64,000 nt of DNA, from the NCBI GenBank assembly GCA_030068145.1, contig JAPJBO010000028.1:248001-312000 (forward strand). Reading direction: 5' to 3'. A model generated the notes under the pieces. The model saw only the letters and a program-made list of their open reading frames with translations, ran no database searches and was not told the origin of the DNA. Every line of letters starts with the position of its first letter. Position 1 is the stretch's first letter. This stretch comes from Diplonema papillatum (Eukaryota > Euglenozoa > Diplonemea > Diplonemida > Diplonemidae). Below, piece by piece: positions 1-10,179 of this stretch. The translations under genes and the position numbers were made by a program.

Positions 1-2320
1 TCCATGCCGCGAGCAGCACGGACGGCGGGTCCTTTGTGAAGATAGAGAGACAGCCCCCTACGTCGGATGCTTGTTTAGGCTGAAATAATGGCTGCAGAAT
101 GCAAAAACAAGACAGAACCACCTCCCACAAGGCAATTCCATAAGGAGAACATCAGAAACCCCAAGCGGGGCGTCCCTAGAAATCCAGAATTCGAAACCTA
201 CCACTCAGGTGCCATAAAATGCTCCAAAACAGCAAGGAAAGTGGTCAGACGCTCGTTTAGGCTGAAATAACAACTGTGTCCGAGCAGCGAGTCCGACACT
301 TTGCCGTACGGATGAGCGGGGTGCCATAGGTAACCGCACTTTGGGTGCCAAGTTCCTTTTTATCGTCGCCATCCTCTCGTTTCTCTGCATTCTTTTCGCC
401 CTCGTGCAGATGACTGACGGAGGCTACGATGCCGGGATAAGCATCAACTCGAGCAAGGCCCGAGTCATCTAGTCCCGACCCCACTGCCCAGAGATGTGTA
501 AATTTGTTGCATTAGTGTGATTGTCAGGCCTCCGACTACCCTGAGCAACGCACTATGCACACTCCGTGTCTACGTCACAGCAGATGGCCCCCTAGAGATA
601 CATTCAATCGCCCTACGGATGGGCGGCAGGAGGGGCCAAGATGCGATAATACCCGCGCGGCGCGAGAATTCTTCGCTGAACGTCGTTGACGACCTGATGA
701 GTCTCATGCTCTGCAATTTCCATTGACTATCGTCTGGTACCGCGGTCTTCATCTTTTCTTTTCCAGAGCCAAGACATCCACTCACCCTCGACGCAGTCGA
801 GCCGAGGGGAACAGTTGTTTTGCCTCCCGATTGCTCGGGATTTTTCGATTTCCGACTCACCGCTTTCGCTGTTTCTCGGAACAGACAACAGAAGCGAGCC
901 AGGCTTATCTGGCTTCGCAGCACTGAGCAAAACTGCCTTTCCTGTACACTGCGACGTAGTACTGCACTTGCCGGGGAATAATAATTTGCAAGAGTGCACT
1001 CAGAGTGGTGCACGCCGTGACCAATCACGGGCACACCCCAGCGGACCATTCGTGAAGGTAGAACCTGAGGCTTCAGACAAGGCAGCAAGCTAGCAGAACA
1101 ATGCTTAACATCGAGGAAGCGCTACATGACGGCTGGCTGGAAGTGACATACGCACAGCGAGGCCAAACCCTTGTCGGTTGTTTCCGTCTTTTTACCGCCG
1201 CCAATGGTCGTGACTGGAAATGTGCTCCCCCATCATCTGGCCTGCTACGTCGCAGTGTAAGAGAGCGTGAGCAATCCCTTTCGCAAGCGGGGGAAGAGAG
1301 AGGCAGGCAGCGCGGGTTGCTTTCCAACCAGGGGCAGATTTGGCAGCACGCCAACTAACTGTAGGGCTGAGGCTGATGACTCTCAGAAGGCCCAAAAAAA
1401 GAAAGAAAACCCCTGGTTGGTTCAAACAGCTACTCAACGGAGAAAGAGATGGGCCGGTTAAAACCCGCGCGCCTCACGTTGTAGCCATTCACGGCGGTGG
1501 TACCCGACGTTGCTCTCCATGGGAGGCAAGTACTGGTATCGCAAGTAGTTTTTCAGCTTAGTGAGAGGTTGATCAAAGTAACGGTAGTAGCGGTGGCTGT
1601 CGAACTACCGGAGACGCTGGCGACAGCAAAGGTGGGTCGGAGGTTTGCAAGAACGTGCTTGGAATGGATATGCTATCAGCGCGGAACTTGAGTGTCTCGC
1701 AGACAGGGCAGCAGCGTGGGTGCGAGGCTGGTTTGTCGGGCGGCTGTGCCAGGGAGGAAGGGGGAGGTAATCGGGCGGAATTGGTTGGGCGGCGTTTTTC
1801 CTTTCGCGTTGGTGGCAGAGCTGGCGGTAAAAGCCGATGGGCTGGACTCAATTCCGAAACAGCTCCATGCCGAGAAACTACGGCAGCCCCCTGCCGGGGC
1901 GGTATTCGGCTCGTGTGTGTTGCAAGCAGCGAGAACCCAACTCGTTATCCAAGCCCCCGACTTCACTGAGGGCAAGCTACGCAGTGATACGGATTCGTTC
2001 CGTGCCCCTCAAAACCGGAAAAATACCCTGCCCCACCCCCACCACCTCAATACGGAGCATCGCGCGGTGCGTTTCCTCTTCGTTCTTCTCGCAAGGTTTG
2101 TAGAAGCGTTCAACAGCACATTGTTGCTCCACGCGCGGTCTTCTTATGAAGCTCATCCGCGTTCGAGGAATCAGTTGATCGCAGCTACACGGGTGTGTTT
2201 GTATCTTTACTGTTCGCTTCATGATGAGCCTTCATCTTCTCACGAAATGGGGGGAACGGTCCTGCGTTGAATATAGGGGCATGTTTGGCTCCCCCCGCAG
2301 CGTTTGCTTACTTCCAAGGA
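1..2320. other. No gene recognised; short repeats
   Basis: I see no convincing coding region. The block GTTTAGGCTGAAATAA occurs twice in direct orientation (73-88 and 255-270). About 1640-1760 is a partial copy of dispersed family A, with the start TTGCAAGAACGTGCTTGGAA, also found near 15373, 26790, 30436 and 31203. Confidence 0.5.
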
Positions 2321-2321
2321 A

Positions 2322-2560
2322 AAGATGGAAAATACTCGAGGGGCTGCCTTGTGCTTACTTCGAAGGAGGCGAGAGGGGGAGAAACAATGCGACTACAATT
2401 TGTATGTTTAAGTGGGTCTTTTTCGTTGAACGCTTACGCCCGCCAGCTAAACCCAGTTTTACCTGTGTTTCGTGTGGGTTACTGCACATTTCACTCTTTT
2501 GATATTTTGTAACGGGCAGCCTCTTCAAGTATTTCCTACAAAGCAGGTGCCTATACAGCT
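2322..2560 (+). repeat. Dispersed repeat family B, copy 1
   Basis: Begins near AAATACTCGAGGGGCTGCC and ends near CCTACAAAGCAGGTGC. Close copies lie at 26225-26440 and 40866-41190, with a diverged copy near 33300-33420. Internal landmarks are GTTGAACGCTTACGCCCGCC and a GAAGGAGGC block. No ORF is conserved between copies, so this looks like a short non-coding mobile repeat. I could not fix its ends or family. Confidence 0.75.
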
Positions 2561-3038
2561 CGCTATGAAAACGGGTGTCGGATGGTGTATCAGGTAAACA
2601 GTAAGTACCCAGTGGGTTTCCCATTACGAAGAACATTTCCGAAGTTGTTGCACTGGTAAAAGAAGCAACGAACAACGAACGGCACTACGAAACTGGTCAA
2701 ATGAAAATGAAAAATGACAAGGCAAAATATAATATTCGTGTTCTAGGTATAAACCTCTCTCTCTGGGGGTGTAGTAGCACCTTTTCCGGTGGCTTCGTTT
2801 TGTGTGTTTCCGGCGAAAGTCGCTCAGTTGCCTGTGAGGGCGTTCTTTTTTTTTTTTTTTTTCGTGTGCAAATGTATTAGCAAAAAGACGAAAGCCCACC
2901 TCGCTTGTTCCATGCCGGCTCTGTCCTAGCTGTGTTCAGCTCGCCGGTGTGGTTTAATTCATGACCATGTTCGAATCCTCGGTTTCCAACCGGTTTGAAA
3001 GTCGGTTCCTCATTCCATCCAGAATTGAAACCTTTGGT

Positions 3039-3256
3039 AATGATCCTACTGCAGGTTCATCTATAGCAACCTTGTTACGACTTTTGCTCCGTTCAGCTGA
3101 GAAACATTGCTTGGATGCGGGGCGCTGCATTTGTTGCCAAGAACGAGCTTCCCTCTCCGAAGCTCTACCCCACAGCCAATCGGTAGCGATGACGGGCAGT
3201 GCGTACAAATGGCAGGGACGGAATCAGTGCAAGCTGATGACTTGCGCCTACTAGGC
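3039..3256 (-). rRNA. Divergent 18S rRNA 3' end fragment
   Basis: Read on the minus strand this follows the last ~220 nt of eukaryotic 18S rRNA in order: CCTAGTAGGCGCAAGTCATC, then CGTCCCTGCC, TTGTACGCACTGCCCGTC (normally TTGTACACACCGCCCGTC), CTACCGATTG, a helix-44-sized spacer, AAGTCGTAACAAGG, and AACCTGCAGTAGGATCATT. Similarity stops near 3256, and no 5.8S or 28S is seen downstream (below 3039). Changes in the normally invariant decoding segment argue for a pseudogene. Some changes in the last hairpin keep pairing (TGCTA with TAGTA-side bases), so descent from a divergent but once functional rRNA is possible. Confidence 0.7.
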
Positions 3257-3588
3257 TGTGTTTACCGCGCCGGCGAGGCGTGCACGCACGTGGAGAATCG
3301 CGCCTGTCTAGCAGCGCACGTGTGTTGTTGCCATCAAAACGGCATGCGGCCAAGTGGGCGGGCTAGCTCCTTCATTCTTCCTACATTGCGGGTGTCAAGA
3401 ACAAAACAAACGAATACTTAGTGCCATCGGCACTAACTATCAGCACGCATTCATCAAGCTCGTTATCGGAGCTGGAAGCTCGGTGCTCGAAGGGGGGGGG
3501 TGCGTGTCTGATTGATTGAACGGAACCCCTGAAAGTTAGTGGTAGAGGATCACTTCCCCTCCCTATCCCCCTCCGTGCAGTTGCTATA

Positions 3589-3885
3589 CACGCTGGGGTC
3601 CAGTCTCAGAGGCTGGAGTTGAAGCTGGAGGTAAAAAAGACAGGACCTTCGTTTTGTTTGTGCGTGCCGGTTGATCGTTTTCCCACTTGTATTTACCCTG
3701 TGTACATTCAGGTAAGGAATTCTGATCAACCACCAAAGCACGCTGCTACATCTTTCTAGCCTGCACAATACATTGAAGGGCAACCCGCAAGATTGTTAGT
3801 ACTAAAAAAGCGGGTGTCACACCCGCTTTTCGGGTAACTCGGGTACACCTTTTTAACTCCAGCCTCTGAGGCTGGACCTCACCGT
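3589..3885. mobile_element. TIR element (MITE) carrying a nested repeat
   Basis: Ends are inverted copies of CAGCCTCWGAGGCTGGAGTT-type sequence: left CCAGTCTCAGAGGCTGGAG, right CTCCAGCCTCTGAGGCTGG followed by ACCTCACCGT. The inner part keeps a CACACCCGCTTTTCGGGT hairpin. A family-2 repeat (3632-3806) is inserted in the middle. An uninterrupted relative is at 25969-26120, and another interrupted one at 12007-12232. Non-autonomous; superfamily not determined. Confidence 0.75.
3632..3806 (+). repeat. Dispersed repeat family 2, nested copy
   Basis: About 165 bp running from GACAGG..TTCGTTTTG through TGTGCGTGCCGGTTGATCG to AAGATTGTTAGTACTAAA, with an internal inverted pair GGTTGATC/GATCAACC. Other copies: 54053-54209, 56025-56187, 62688-62845 (inverted), a rearranged copy at 42836-43105 and fragments at 52566-52606, 44745-44790 and 62040-62105. 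It is the most often reinserted repeat here and sits inside other elements, so it has moved relatively recently. Confidence 0.8.
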
Positions 3886-4199
3886 GTAGAGGCCGTGGCG
3901 GGCGCAGACTCTAAGGAAAAATTGGTCAAAATCCCCTGATTAAGTTGGCGGCACAAGAAACCTTTTTTCGACGTGCGGTTTCTGGGGGGCTCTGGCGCCG
4001 CCGACCCAATGGAGCCCACCTGTGGGAGATACCAGTTGGGTACTAAGGGGTGAGGGGAAGGATCCCCTAGGGGTTGGCTCAGCTCAATCAAACCCGGAAT
4101 TAGTACAGTCCCTGAGGGGGCGCGTCTTTCGACTGTTTCTAAATCCTACTTCCATTCTTTACCTCAGGGGTTAAGTTCGGACTTATTTCATAGCTCTTT

Positions 4200-4945
4200 T
4201 CCCGGTTTGCCGTCGGAACTGGCCCTAGACTCCCCTGCATGCGGACCCACACACGTGGAAGCACGTGGGGAAAGTAATAGATCAAAATTCACACGTGATA
4301 CCTGTGGATCCACACGTGGAGGCACTACGCACACGGCTGGAAACCAGGAAAAGCGACCTCAACCTAATCCCTGCTTACTTTTCCACTTTTTCCTCTCTTT
4401 TTTTGCTGCGTATCGTATATGCGACAAGTGTCTCCTGACACGTACTACACGTACTCTTTTGTCATCGAGTTCTTTTACTACGGAATGTGGAGGAAATGGA
4501 AGTTTCACCTGTCAAACGTATGGCAAAGTGCATACTTTAACAATCGAGCTCAGAGACAGCCCTTTTTTATCATTTGCCTTTGAACAGCCTCGTTTTCCCC
4601 CTACGCCTTGAAGCTTCTGTATTGCTTCGCTTCGTCGTTGACTGAGATAGAATAGAGGGTGAAAGAGTGTCGGTTTTGTGTTCGTCGTGCAGAACCTGAA
4701 TGCGATTGCGAAGACCGGGCAATGCCGGCTGCTGGGGAGGGTTGCAAGCACGGGCTGGAACGGTACGTGCTCACCGCACCGTGTCCCGACGCGTTTTGGT
4801 CCTCTACGCTACGGGCACATGGGGCGGCCGTCCATCACCAGCACGGAACCTGAGTACGAGTCTCGTTCGCCAGGCGGCGCAACCAGGACCGTCCATGCTA
4901 TAAGAGCTCAGGCAATTCCGTGCTAGCTGGAGGGGGGGAATCGTG
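4200..4945. repeat. CACGTG-rich repeat and diverged family A copy
   Basis: 4250-4330 contains several CACACGTGG / CACGTG palindromes and CTGTGGATCCACACGTGG, shared with the hAT-like element at 48737-49030, so this is probably a related, decayed copy. 4736-4940 follows family A (compare 30434-30672) with many differences. No gene is seen between 3886 and 5700. Confidence 0.5.
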
Positions 4946-5009
4946 GTTTAATGTTTTTTTTTTTGGCAGAAAACTGCCCAGTATGCATGTTCGATGCTGC
5001 ACGAAGTAA

Positions 5010-5012
5010 GAA

Positions 5013-5044
<32 letters not shown>

Positions 5045-5045
5045 G
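5010..5045. repeat. (GA)n microsatellite
   Basis: A run of GA dinucleotides with a few A insertions; no coding role. Confidence 0.85.
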
Positions 5046-5748
5046 AAAGGAGTGCAAGACACCGTGAATGAGAAATCACTGCCCTAAGGGGGTAGGGTGT
5101 GGGTTGGCTCGTAACCGTGAGGTACTTTTTGGCTTTTTTGGCAACGAGTTCACCAATGTCGGAGGAGTCTGTGAGCTGTACTGCTCTTGGTGATTTCATC
5201 ACGTTGAAGGGGCACAAGAACCAAGAAAGACAACTGACGAGCAGGTAATTGGATGTATGCAGGACGACCCCCACATACAGAGGCTAGCTACCCTGATTAA
5301 CTCACGCATTCTGCTTCGAGGGATTCACAAAGAAAAAACTGCATTTCGGACCGCATTGCATTTCATTTCAATCCCTACAAGCATGAACAGTTGACTTTGC
5401 GCTGCTTACGGCAAACGGGGGGGGGGAAGGAACGAAGTCATACATGGCCCCTTTTTGTGAGAAAAGGGGCAATAATGAGACGTGTGGCGGCGCGGTCTGC
5501 CTGGACCGGCGCAGGTTGAACAAGACTGACCTGCCAAAAAGTTTGAAGGTTTGACAAGACCGGTCTTCCGAGCAAGATGACTTCTTCTTCCCGTCTACTG
5601 TGAAGCTGCGACTCAACTATCATCAGTCATATTACGTAAGCAAAGCAGTGTTTCGCTTGTTGGTGTCCACAGACACCACGACTTGCATAAATTCCTTCAA
5701 TAAAAGCGCACAATAAGCAAACTAAAGTGGTGTGGTCGGTGGGCCAGT

Positions 5749-5778
5749 TCCCCGTAGTTCCCCCGTAGTTCAACCAGG
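5749..5778 (+). repeat. 30-bp direct repeat flanking the two-ORF region (left)
   Basis: Contains CCAGTTCCCCGTAGTTCCCC followed by CGTAGT. The same block occurs in the same orientation at 10332-10361, so the pair brackets about 4.6 kb including both ORFs at 6107-9633. Too short to call LTRs. Confidence 0.6.
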
Positions 5779-6106
5779 GGGGGGGGTGTCGTTTTTTTTT
5801 TTGCTTTTTCAGTTTTTGCTGAGTACTTCAGGGCTGTGATTCTTGATCTTGGCGAGCACTTCCTAGCGACTTTGCACCTTTCTGTCACACAATGTGGACA
5901 ATTCTGATGATATTTGGCCCACGAAGGTCGGAAATCCAAGAGGATGAAGAAGAAGACACTGCGTAAAAACAAAATAAAACGACCAAAAAACAAGACGGCA
6001 CACGTCCTCCGGAAATTGGAAAGCGAAATTTGTGGGATCTCGACGGTCAAACGGTTCCAACATCTTGATGAAATAACCCAGTCTGCAAACCTGTGACGTT
6101 TCTGCG

Positions 6107-8413
6107 CTACATCTCCTCGCTGCTTTCACTATCCTCGCTATTAGCTGTCTCGAAGCGCACCTTTTTCAGGGGGGGCTCGTCTTCTTGGGGTTGCTTCTTT
6201 CGCTGCCGGGAGGGAGACCTCGGACGCGGCAAAGCCTCGGGTTCTTCGGTTTTTGCATCCTTCTGTTCCAGGTCATGGAGCAACTTGCCAGCAACAACAT
6301 TAGCCCGGAATCGCATGCTTCGGGCAAGGGCGTGCTGTTTTAGCTCGTCAAGAAGCAACTTCTCATCAGCTTCCTGACATGCAGACACAAGCTTGTCTTT
6401 GCTCCAGTTTTGGCAGGACTTGATACCTCGCCGTTCAGCTTGCTGCACAAGCGCATCCTTTCGCCAATGACTGTCTGCATCGAATCGCCAAGGAATCCTT
6501 TTGATGAAGTCATTGCGTTCTGCCTGCCACTTTTTCCTGTCGTCATGAGAAACTTGCTTCGCCTTGTAGTGGGTCAACTTCAGCAAACCGCATCGGTCTT
6601 TCCTCGCCTGGATAGTTTCTATCCTTTGCGCAGCATATTGCTGAATTGTCTTTGGGTAGGGCTGGTGAATGCTCAGGTGAGCGTTGGTGCTCGATAGCTT
6701 TGCCCTGATGCATTCATCGCGGATGCGCGTGTTTGTCTGCTGTTGCAGGTGACGTTTCATGGATCCAACGGTGCCCTCTATGAGACTCGGTCCTAGCTTT
6801 ACGGGTCTTGGGGTATCCGCTGTTGCCTTGCTGTACATGGTCAGCTCTGCAACAATGCCGCAGGCAAACCTGTGGGCAACAGAAGACAGGAAAGCTGAAT
6901 CTGTTGCCTCGTCTATGGGTTTAATGGTTGGCATCTGCACGCCGGGACCTCCGTAATAGCTCGCAATAGAGCCAGCCGCGTCTAAGTGGGCTTTCATACG
7001 CCGAATGAACTGCTGAACGGAGTTCCGCTGGCACACAAACTTTACTTCCGGGGCCTTCGTAGGAAATGTCACACCTCGTCTCGCTTTTTCCATCCACAGC
7101 GGATTCCCGAAAATGTCCTTTCCAGTTCGAATTTTTGTGAAATAGAGACCCAGGGTAGCCATCAAATCGCTGGCAAAGCCGGCAGTAAAGTCGTCGTCGA
7201 GTACTTCTTCCCCAGCGTACTGCCAGATTCGCCTCAACGCCGGATATGCAATGATCTCAAATGCTAAACCTATTCGACGGAAGCGCTCCTGGGTACCACG
7301 AGGAGTCAGGTACATGACGATATTCTTCTTTTTTTTCGAATACTCTGTCGTTTCATCAAAGCTGCCGAGGAAGTCCAAGTACCATCCCAATAGGGTCTTC
7401 TGACCAACGGTGCATGATAGAGACCACGCGGCTGCCCAGGACGTTCCGAATCTCCCTGTCGTCGCCCTCTGCCACAACACACCTTTCAACTCCGGGCCGC
7501 CCTGTTCCCGCAGCCATACAGCAAATGCAGGTGAAGATGCCACGTCGTTCGCTGCTGCACACAGGAACGTCATCTCCTTCCCAATCTTGAGCTCGGTCAC
7601 AACCCTGCTCATCGTCCGATGCAACCTGTGCACTGGTTCGTATACCCGGGGTTGTTTGAGGCCCCCCACACCTGCTCCGCGGTCCGTAAACATACAGCAG
7701 AAGCGGTCTTGCTCGAAAAAGGCATCAGGGCCGAGAACGCCAAGCCCTCGAAGTTCTTGCGTGAGAGACGAGAAGTAGCAACAGATTTCTGTCACTGCGT
7801 CTTCCACCATGCTGCCATCGTGCACGGTTGAAAGGCACGCCTTCAGGAAATGGTGCCTTTGTGATGTTCCTTGCATCCAAGTTGCTGTCAAGTGGATTGC
7901 ATGCCAATTCTCGTTAACAGGTGTGCTATCGTGCTGCAAGGCGACATCCTTGTCTTCGATGGCACACAAAAACGAGATATCACGCGCAACCAGGTTGCTC
8001 TGCCATGCTCGCTCAACCCTGAAACGACTCACTTTTACTCGCTGGATAATGAGGAGTACCCGGGGTATGCGTCGGATCTTGACATCTTCCGCCATCAGGC
8101 TGTCTACGATACCTCGCAGTTCTCCGTCGGCCAGGCCTCCGCCGTCCGTCACCACAGCGCGATTCTTGTCGAGGACTGGTACAAGCACGCAATGGCCGCA
8201 ACTGAGCTTCCACAAGTCCTCTCTGAGAACAACAGGACAGTCGGCCAGACAAACTGTTGAAGGGGGGCCGGTAGCGAGGCGCACATATGTCCCAGCAAGC
8301 GCGTAGCCAACCGACTTCGCAAGTCCTACGATAGCGTTCCAGTCAGCATTCTCGACGAGAAAACCTTCATGGCGCATTCCACACGGCTTCACGAAAGTAA
8401 CGTCAATCTTCAT
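6107..8413 (-). CDS. Unknown 768-aa protein, possibly transposon-encoded
   Basis: A single open frame of 768 codons. I chose the ATG at 8413; the frame is open 18 codons further upstream, where TTTGTTGCAG at about 8461-8470 (read on minus) could be a splice acceptor, so an upstream exon is possible. I recognise no catalytic domain. Visible parts: a cysteine pair CLADCP/CGHC early on; a hydrophobic middle containing RATTGRFGTSW, reminiscent of the RW motif region of hAT-type transposases but not enough to call; a SAP-like helix-turn around residues 652-685 (RGIK..WSKDKL); and a basic then acidic serine-rich tail ending SEDSESSEEM. It lies 267 bp downstream of the 317-aa ORF on the same strand. 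Absence of breaks suggests recent activity or selection. Confidence 0.7.
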   Translation of the reverse strand: MKIDVTFVKPCGMRHEGFLVENADWNAIVGLAKSVGYALAGTYVRLATGPPSTVCLADCPVVLREDLWKLSCGHCVLVPVLDKNRAVVTDGGGLADGELRGIVDSLMAEDVKIRRIPRVLLIIQRVKVSRFRVERAWQSNLVARDISFLCAIEDKDVALQHDSTPVNENWHAIHLTATWMQGTSQRHHFLKACLSTVHDGSMVEDAVTEICCYFSSLTQELRGLGVLGPDAFFEQDRFCCMFTDRGAGVGGLKQPRVYEPVHRLHRTMSRVVTELKIGKEMTFLCAAANDVASSPAFAVWLREQGGPELKGVLWQRATTGRFGTSWAAAWSLSCTVGQKTLLGWYLDFLGSFDETTEYSKKKKNIVMYLTPRGTQERFRRIGLAFEIIAYPALRRIWQYAGEEVLDDDFTAGFASDLMATLGLYFTKIRTGKDIFGNPLWMEKARRGVTFPTKAPEVKFVCQRNSVQQFIRRMKAHLDAAGSIASYYGGPGVQMPTIKPIDEATDSAFLSSVAHRFACGIVAELTMYSKATADTPRPVKLGPSLIEGTVGSMKRHLQQQTNTRIRDECIRAKLSSTNAHLSIHQPYPKTIQQYAAQRIETIQARKDRCGLLKLTHYKAKQVSHDDRKKWQAERNDFIKRIPWRFDADSHWRKDALVQQAERRGIKSCQNWSKDKLVSACQEADEKLLLDELKQHALARSMRFRANVVAGKLLHDLEQKDAKTEEPEALPRPRSPSRQRKKQPQEDEPPLKKVRFETANSEDSESSEEM

Positions 8414-8679
8414 CTCCCCGTTGTTCCAGGCTTTCCTGACTCGCTCTCGTTCCTTTTCCTGCAACAAACCCCTGCATTGGTTTTGAACACACCGACATTA
8501 CAAACGTTAATTTCTCTTCGTCAGCTAGTCGAATACCCGAGTTGCCGCCGGATAGACAGGCCGTCGCTTCCAATGGACATCCAGAACAAAAGAGAATTGA
8601 GACAACAAAAAACTATAATTGATCGTCGGGAACACACAAAAAAAGAAATGCCTTTACGATGGAGGCTATCACCAGAAAG

Positions 8680-9633
8680 CTAGATTTTTGCCTCTTTGCG
8701 TGGGTTCTCGACCTCTGCTTCCTCGTCTGCCTTTCGTTTGAAGCCAACCATTTCAAACATCTTTTTGGCGTTGGCCTTTTCTTGTTCGGACATGCCCCTT
8801 GTGAGATCCTTCCTGGCCGCCACCTTCTTCTTATTTTTAGCAGCTTCTTTTTCTCTGAAAGCTTTTAGGTCTGCTTTCGCGTTCTTTGACAGCTTCTTGG
8901 CGAACTTCGGGCATCGACAACCGTGTCGTACAAACGACGTCCCGTCAGAAAGCCTGTCCGGCGGGTTGCTGACCTTTGTGCCACAAATACAAAGCACCCA
9001 AGAGGGTCCGAACTTCAGCCCCACCTTGCCGAACCTGTCACACAGCGCCTCCTCCAACTTGTTCGTAATCATCGAGCTACTGTCCGCCCGCGATGTGTAT
9101 GAGTTGTCGTGCACTTCCGCGTCGTGTGTTAGCAGGTGCTTTCGGACGTGCTTTGCCGAGTGCTTTTTCAGCTCCAAACGGACCACTATATGGAGGTTCA
9201 ACTTCTTTTCGACGACCTTTTGTAGTCCCGCGTCGTTGAGCACTTCCGTCTCGTCGTCGCGCTCCTTATAAAACCAGCGACGTGCGACACCGGTAGCCCC
9301 CCTAAGGAAAGGAGCGTCTTTCTTTTCTGCAAGCTGGTTTCCGCATTCCAGCAGGTGCGGCCGTATTGTGGACTCGTGGAACGTTTGCAGCGAGCCGTTA
9401 GTCATAAAGTCGGCGTTGTACTTCATGTCTTCTTCCTTCAGGTCGATGGTGTCGCTTTCTTCGGTCTCGCTGTTGTCGTTCTCCTCACGCTCTTCCGTCG
9501 TGCGGACTTGGAGATATTTCGTAAAGCAGTGAAACGTAACGCCGATACAGAATTGCATTTTACGCTTTTGAATTTTGTTTCGTGCCTTTATTTGGGTACT
9601 TTCTTTTGTAGCCAGTTCAATGGAAACGATCAT
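8680..9633 (-). CDS. Unknown 317-aa protein upstream of the 768-aa ORF
   Basis: ATG at 9633, continuous to TAG at 8680. After an acidic stretch (EEREENDNSETEESD) there is a mixed alpha/beta central part, then a CxC...CxC pattern (VLCICG and HGCRCPKF), and a long lysine-rich helical tail (about residues 240-317, KFAKKLSKNAKADLK onward). The tail suggests nuclear or nucleic-acid binding. A short stretch KFGPSWVLCICG vaguely resembles the end of dynein light chain LC8 but does not support that name. Same strand as the 768-aa ORF, so the two may form one transcription unit or mobile unit. Confidence 0.65.
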   Translation of the reverse strand: MIVSIELATKESTQIKARNKIQKRKMQFCIGVTFHCFTKYLQVRTTEEREENDNSETEESDTIDLKEEDMKYNADFMTNGSLQTFHESTIRPHLLECGNQLAEKKDAPFLRGATGVARRWFYKERDDETEVLNDAGLQKVVEKKLNLHIVVRLELKKHSAKHVRKHLLTHDAEVHDNSYTSRADSSSMITNKLEEALCDRFGKVGLKFGPSWVLCICGTKVSNPPDRLSDGTSFVRHGCRCPKFAKKLSKNAKADLKAFREKEAAKNKKKVAARKDLTRGMSEQEKANAKKMFEMVGFKRKADEEAEVENPRKEAKI

Positions 9634-9820
9634 TTTACGAGAGAGATGATTTGCGCTTTATTTAGAGTTCGAGCTCGCTTGAGATTCCGGATGCAAAAGT
9701 CACCTGTAAGGCGATTGCATCGTATTGGGGTCACATTTCGTTTAGGCTACAGCAGCAGATGTTAGAACACAGAGAAGCATTTCATAAAGCTGTCTAGCTT
9801 TATTATGCAATGCTTCTCTG

Positions 9821-10178
9821 TTAAATTTAGGGTCAACGACAAAACGGATTCTATATAACTGGATTACGACAAAGTGGATTATTAGTGGATTATAATCCAG
9901 TAATAATCCACTTTGTCGCTTTTGATAATCCACTTTGTCGCTTCTGACAACCGGCATGAATTATATAGGGGGACCCTTTCACAAAAAGTTCCCACAGGGA
10001 AAGTGACTATTTTGAGCTGTTTGAGTTCATTGAAACCATCAAAAGTGAGCTTAGGTCCGTCATACGGGGCGACAAAGTGGATTAGGCGACAAAGTGGATT
10101 GGCGACAAAGTGGATTATAATCCACTTTGTCGTAATCCAGTTATATAGAATCCACTTTGTCGTTTTCCCTAAATTTAA
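9821..10178. mobile_element. Foldback / MITE with long terminal inverted repeats
   Basis: Left end TTAAATTTAGGG..AACGACAAA, then TTCTATATAACTGGATTACG; the right end is the same sequence inverted (CGTAATCCAGTTATATAGAA then TTTGTCG..CCCTAAATTTAA). The inverted arms are over 55 bp. Inside are several CGACAAAGTGGATTA units in both orientations, so the single strand would fold into a branched hairpin. No ORF. Probably non-autonomous. Confidence 0.85.
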
Positions 10179-10179
10179 A

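Noticed and set aside
8680-9633. Dynein light chain
   Set aside because: Only a dozen residues (KFGPSWVLCICG) resemble LC8, and the rest does not fit.
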